Shown one piece after another: positions 62,301 to 64,000 of a stretch of DNA of 64,000 nt. The stretch is from Odiellus spinosus. Taxonomy: Eukaryota > Arthropoda > Arachnida > Opiliones > Phalangiidae. Under the pieces are notes generated by a model. It saw only the letters and a list, made by a program, of their open reading frames with translations, did no database searches and was not told where the DNA came from. Numbering within the stretch: the stretch's first letter is position 1; the number at the start of each line of letters is the position of its first letter. The stretch covers positions 10,829,602 through 10,893,601 of the forward strand of contig OY987227.1 in the NCBI GenBank assembly GCA_963920705.1, read 5' to 3'. The translations under genes and the position numbers were made by a program.

Positions 62301-63094
62301 AAAAAACCTAAATTCAAGTGGACCTTTATGGAAAATGTCTTTGTGCAGGTTTTAGGCTTTCTCGTTTACTTTATTTGGTCGAATTCTGTTGGATTAATGA
62401 CCAAATTAGGCGATTTTTATGGGAGCATATTTGAAAAGTAAAATCAGACATTTTAATTTTTAAAGATTTATCAATGACAAAGGCCCGAATCGAGTCACGT
62501 TGCGTGTCAGCTTTAAATATTTTCGAAAATCTATGAAAACTAGCCTTAATGAAAATCAAATTTCTTCTTGAATGCGAAAATACAAACCATTTTTACTGAG
62601 TAGCTTAAGTTTTTTGGCGCATTTTCATTATTATTTTATTTATTTTTTTTTTTTTTTTTGCTTCTAGAATTTTACTTTGAAATTCACCCGCTAGCAACTT
62701 TTTAAATTTTCTTAATTTGTAACGCGCAATCCGGTATAACTAAACCCACGAAAATGTTCTGCTGAAATCGAATGTTTTTAACACATCCTTCGTAACCATG
62801 GTAGCTAATACCAAACATCTATATTTTGAAACTAATTTTGTATTTTGATACCTAAATATTATACTCTGGAATGAGTTTTGATTCTGGAGAATAGTGTATT
62901 TAGTTAGGCCATCCCTTAGGATTCGTTAATTCTAGTATGGAACTCGATGAGATTGTACTTTAAATATCATTGCTTTTAGTCAAGAACTAGTCTCACGCGG
63001 CTTCCAAAGTAATGTGGTAAATAATGGCTAATATATATATATATATATTTCTACTATTAAAACGTCATATTCAAATATGTATACTTCTGGGTTG

Positions 63095-63260
63095 AAGGGT
63101 TCTTCCGAAACTTCAAAATGAAAATGTCAAAAATGTATAGGTATTTTTTTTTTCGATATATGACATAATTTTCGTATGAAAGGTAGGATTTTCTGGATTA
63201 AGTACTTTTACGAAAAAGACTGGGCGAAAGCGACCTTATCACTGGTGCCAGAACTCGCCA
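63095..63260 (-). repeat. F3 dispersed repeat, partial copy
   Basis: Inverse tail (AAACTTCAAAATGAAAATGT) followed by GATTAAGTACTTTTACGAAA and GCGAAAGCGACC, the same order as at 7190. Confidence 0.65.
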
Positions 63261-63448
63261 CTTTGACTGTACTAAAGGTATTACGTAACTTTAGCATTGT
63301 CAAAGGCTCTAATCAGTTACGAAATCGTGAAGTCGGGGTAAAGATTTTATAGAAATGGCTAACTCCTCCTTAAAAAGTTAAATTGAGTGTTGTTGGGTGA
63401 TAAAGAAATACATTTTTCAATAATTTACATCGTTTAAATGTTATTTAC

Positions 63449-63501
63449 CTGAATTTCCAGGAGGCTTTTCCTTTCTTCAATTCAAAATTATATATCGCTT
63501 C
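63449..63501 (-). CDS. Tentative IR gene exon (S1 lobe), phase-compatible
   Basis: After an acceptor-like gttgacattggtag comes an open stretch of 17 codons plus two bases reading EAIYNFELKKGKASWKF, ending at a good donor (TTCAG|gtaaat). The YNFEL stretch resembles the hydrophobic-NF motif in the S1 lobe of the family. Its two leftover bases would join the first base of the 60992 exon in phase and make Ser. The weak pyrimidine tract and small size keep this tentative. Confidence 0.38.
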
Positions 63502-64000
63502 CTACCAATGTCAACTTAAGAATAATATCACGCGTAATATATACATGCGCAACCACGATTAACTCTTAAACGATATCCAAAATATACAAATTTTAAAGGA
63601 CATTTGAAAAGAAAAATATTTAGAAGTCATTTGGGGGAATGTGTCACGAATACCTTTTGTATAAATAACCAGGAATCTAAAATACATAATTATCTTACGT
63701 CTGTTTGTCCATTTATGTGGAACGCTAAAATGGACACGCGAAGCTAGATGATAAACTTCTTTGCAAACTCCGGTTGAATGTTACAAAAACTCCGGTTAAA
63801 TTTGAGTTTTTATTTCAAAACACGCGCTTTTTATTTTAAATTATTTCAAAAGCCTAACGCGAGGCCTAGGCCTAATTTAATTATTATATGTTTTGAAGAA
63901 TATGAATTTTGCCATGTTTAACAAAGAGAGAATCGGAAGAAATTAAGAGAAATTTCGGTAATTTTAATATGATACGTATATAATTATGTGACATGTTACA

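Noticed and set aside
63690..63720. Very short minus-strand exon between ccattttag and CAGAC|gtaaga
   Set aside because: A 26-base open stretch is too short to support, and the phase does not fit the 63501 exon.

Overview
This window looks like nuclear DNA from an invertebrate animal, most likely an arthropod or a related protostome. It is AT-rich, gene-poor, and full of tandem repeats and short fold-back transposons. CpG is not obviously depleted: cgcg runs are common. I see no bacterial operons, rRNA, tRNA or CRISPR. Nearly all open frames are short, unsupported by splice sites, or by-products of tandem repeats.

The one gene I can identify confidently lies at the right end on the minus strand (57983 to about 60992, continuing right). 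It encodes an ionotropic-receptor-type member of the ionotropic glutamate receptor superfamily. Five exons join in phase through GT/AG introns. Together they encode the end of the S1 ligand-binding lobe, M1, the pore loop, M3, the S2 lobe, M4 and a stop codon, with an AATAAA signal 34 bases beyond. Two short upstream exons (62065-62115, 63449-63501) are tentative. The 5' end lies beyond base 64000.

Region by region. 1-14.5 kb holds a 21-bp minisatellite, a 151-bp duplicated segment (2.3 and 4.1 kb), a 316-bp fold-back transposon with 7-bp target duplications (4.46 kb), a larger fold-back element (5.2-5.96 kb) and paired 30-bp and 32-bp minisatellites (8.3-9.05 kb). 14.5-21 kb holds a 1.6-kb purine-rich 25-bp minisatellite with higher-order structure, an AT-rich tandem array and a 24-bp array built around E-box hexamers. 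21-29 kb is richer in CpG, with several promoter-like blocks where an E2F-type motif lies near a TATA-like motif. 33.5 kb and 41.3 kb each hold a short exon-like segment with good splice signals on the plus strand. 36.9-37.8 kb is a ~173-bp satellite. 39-53 kb carries further fold-back elements, including a second copy of the 7-bp-duplication transposon at 50.57 kb. 57.9-63.5 kb is the receptor gene.

The dispersed families (named F2 to F7 here for convenience) were identified by eye. Their boundaries are approximate, and no database comparison was possible.
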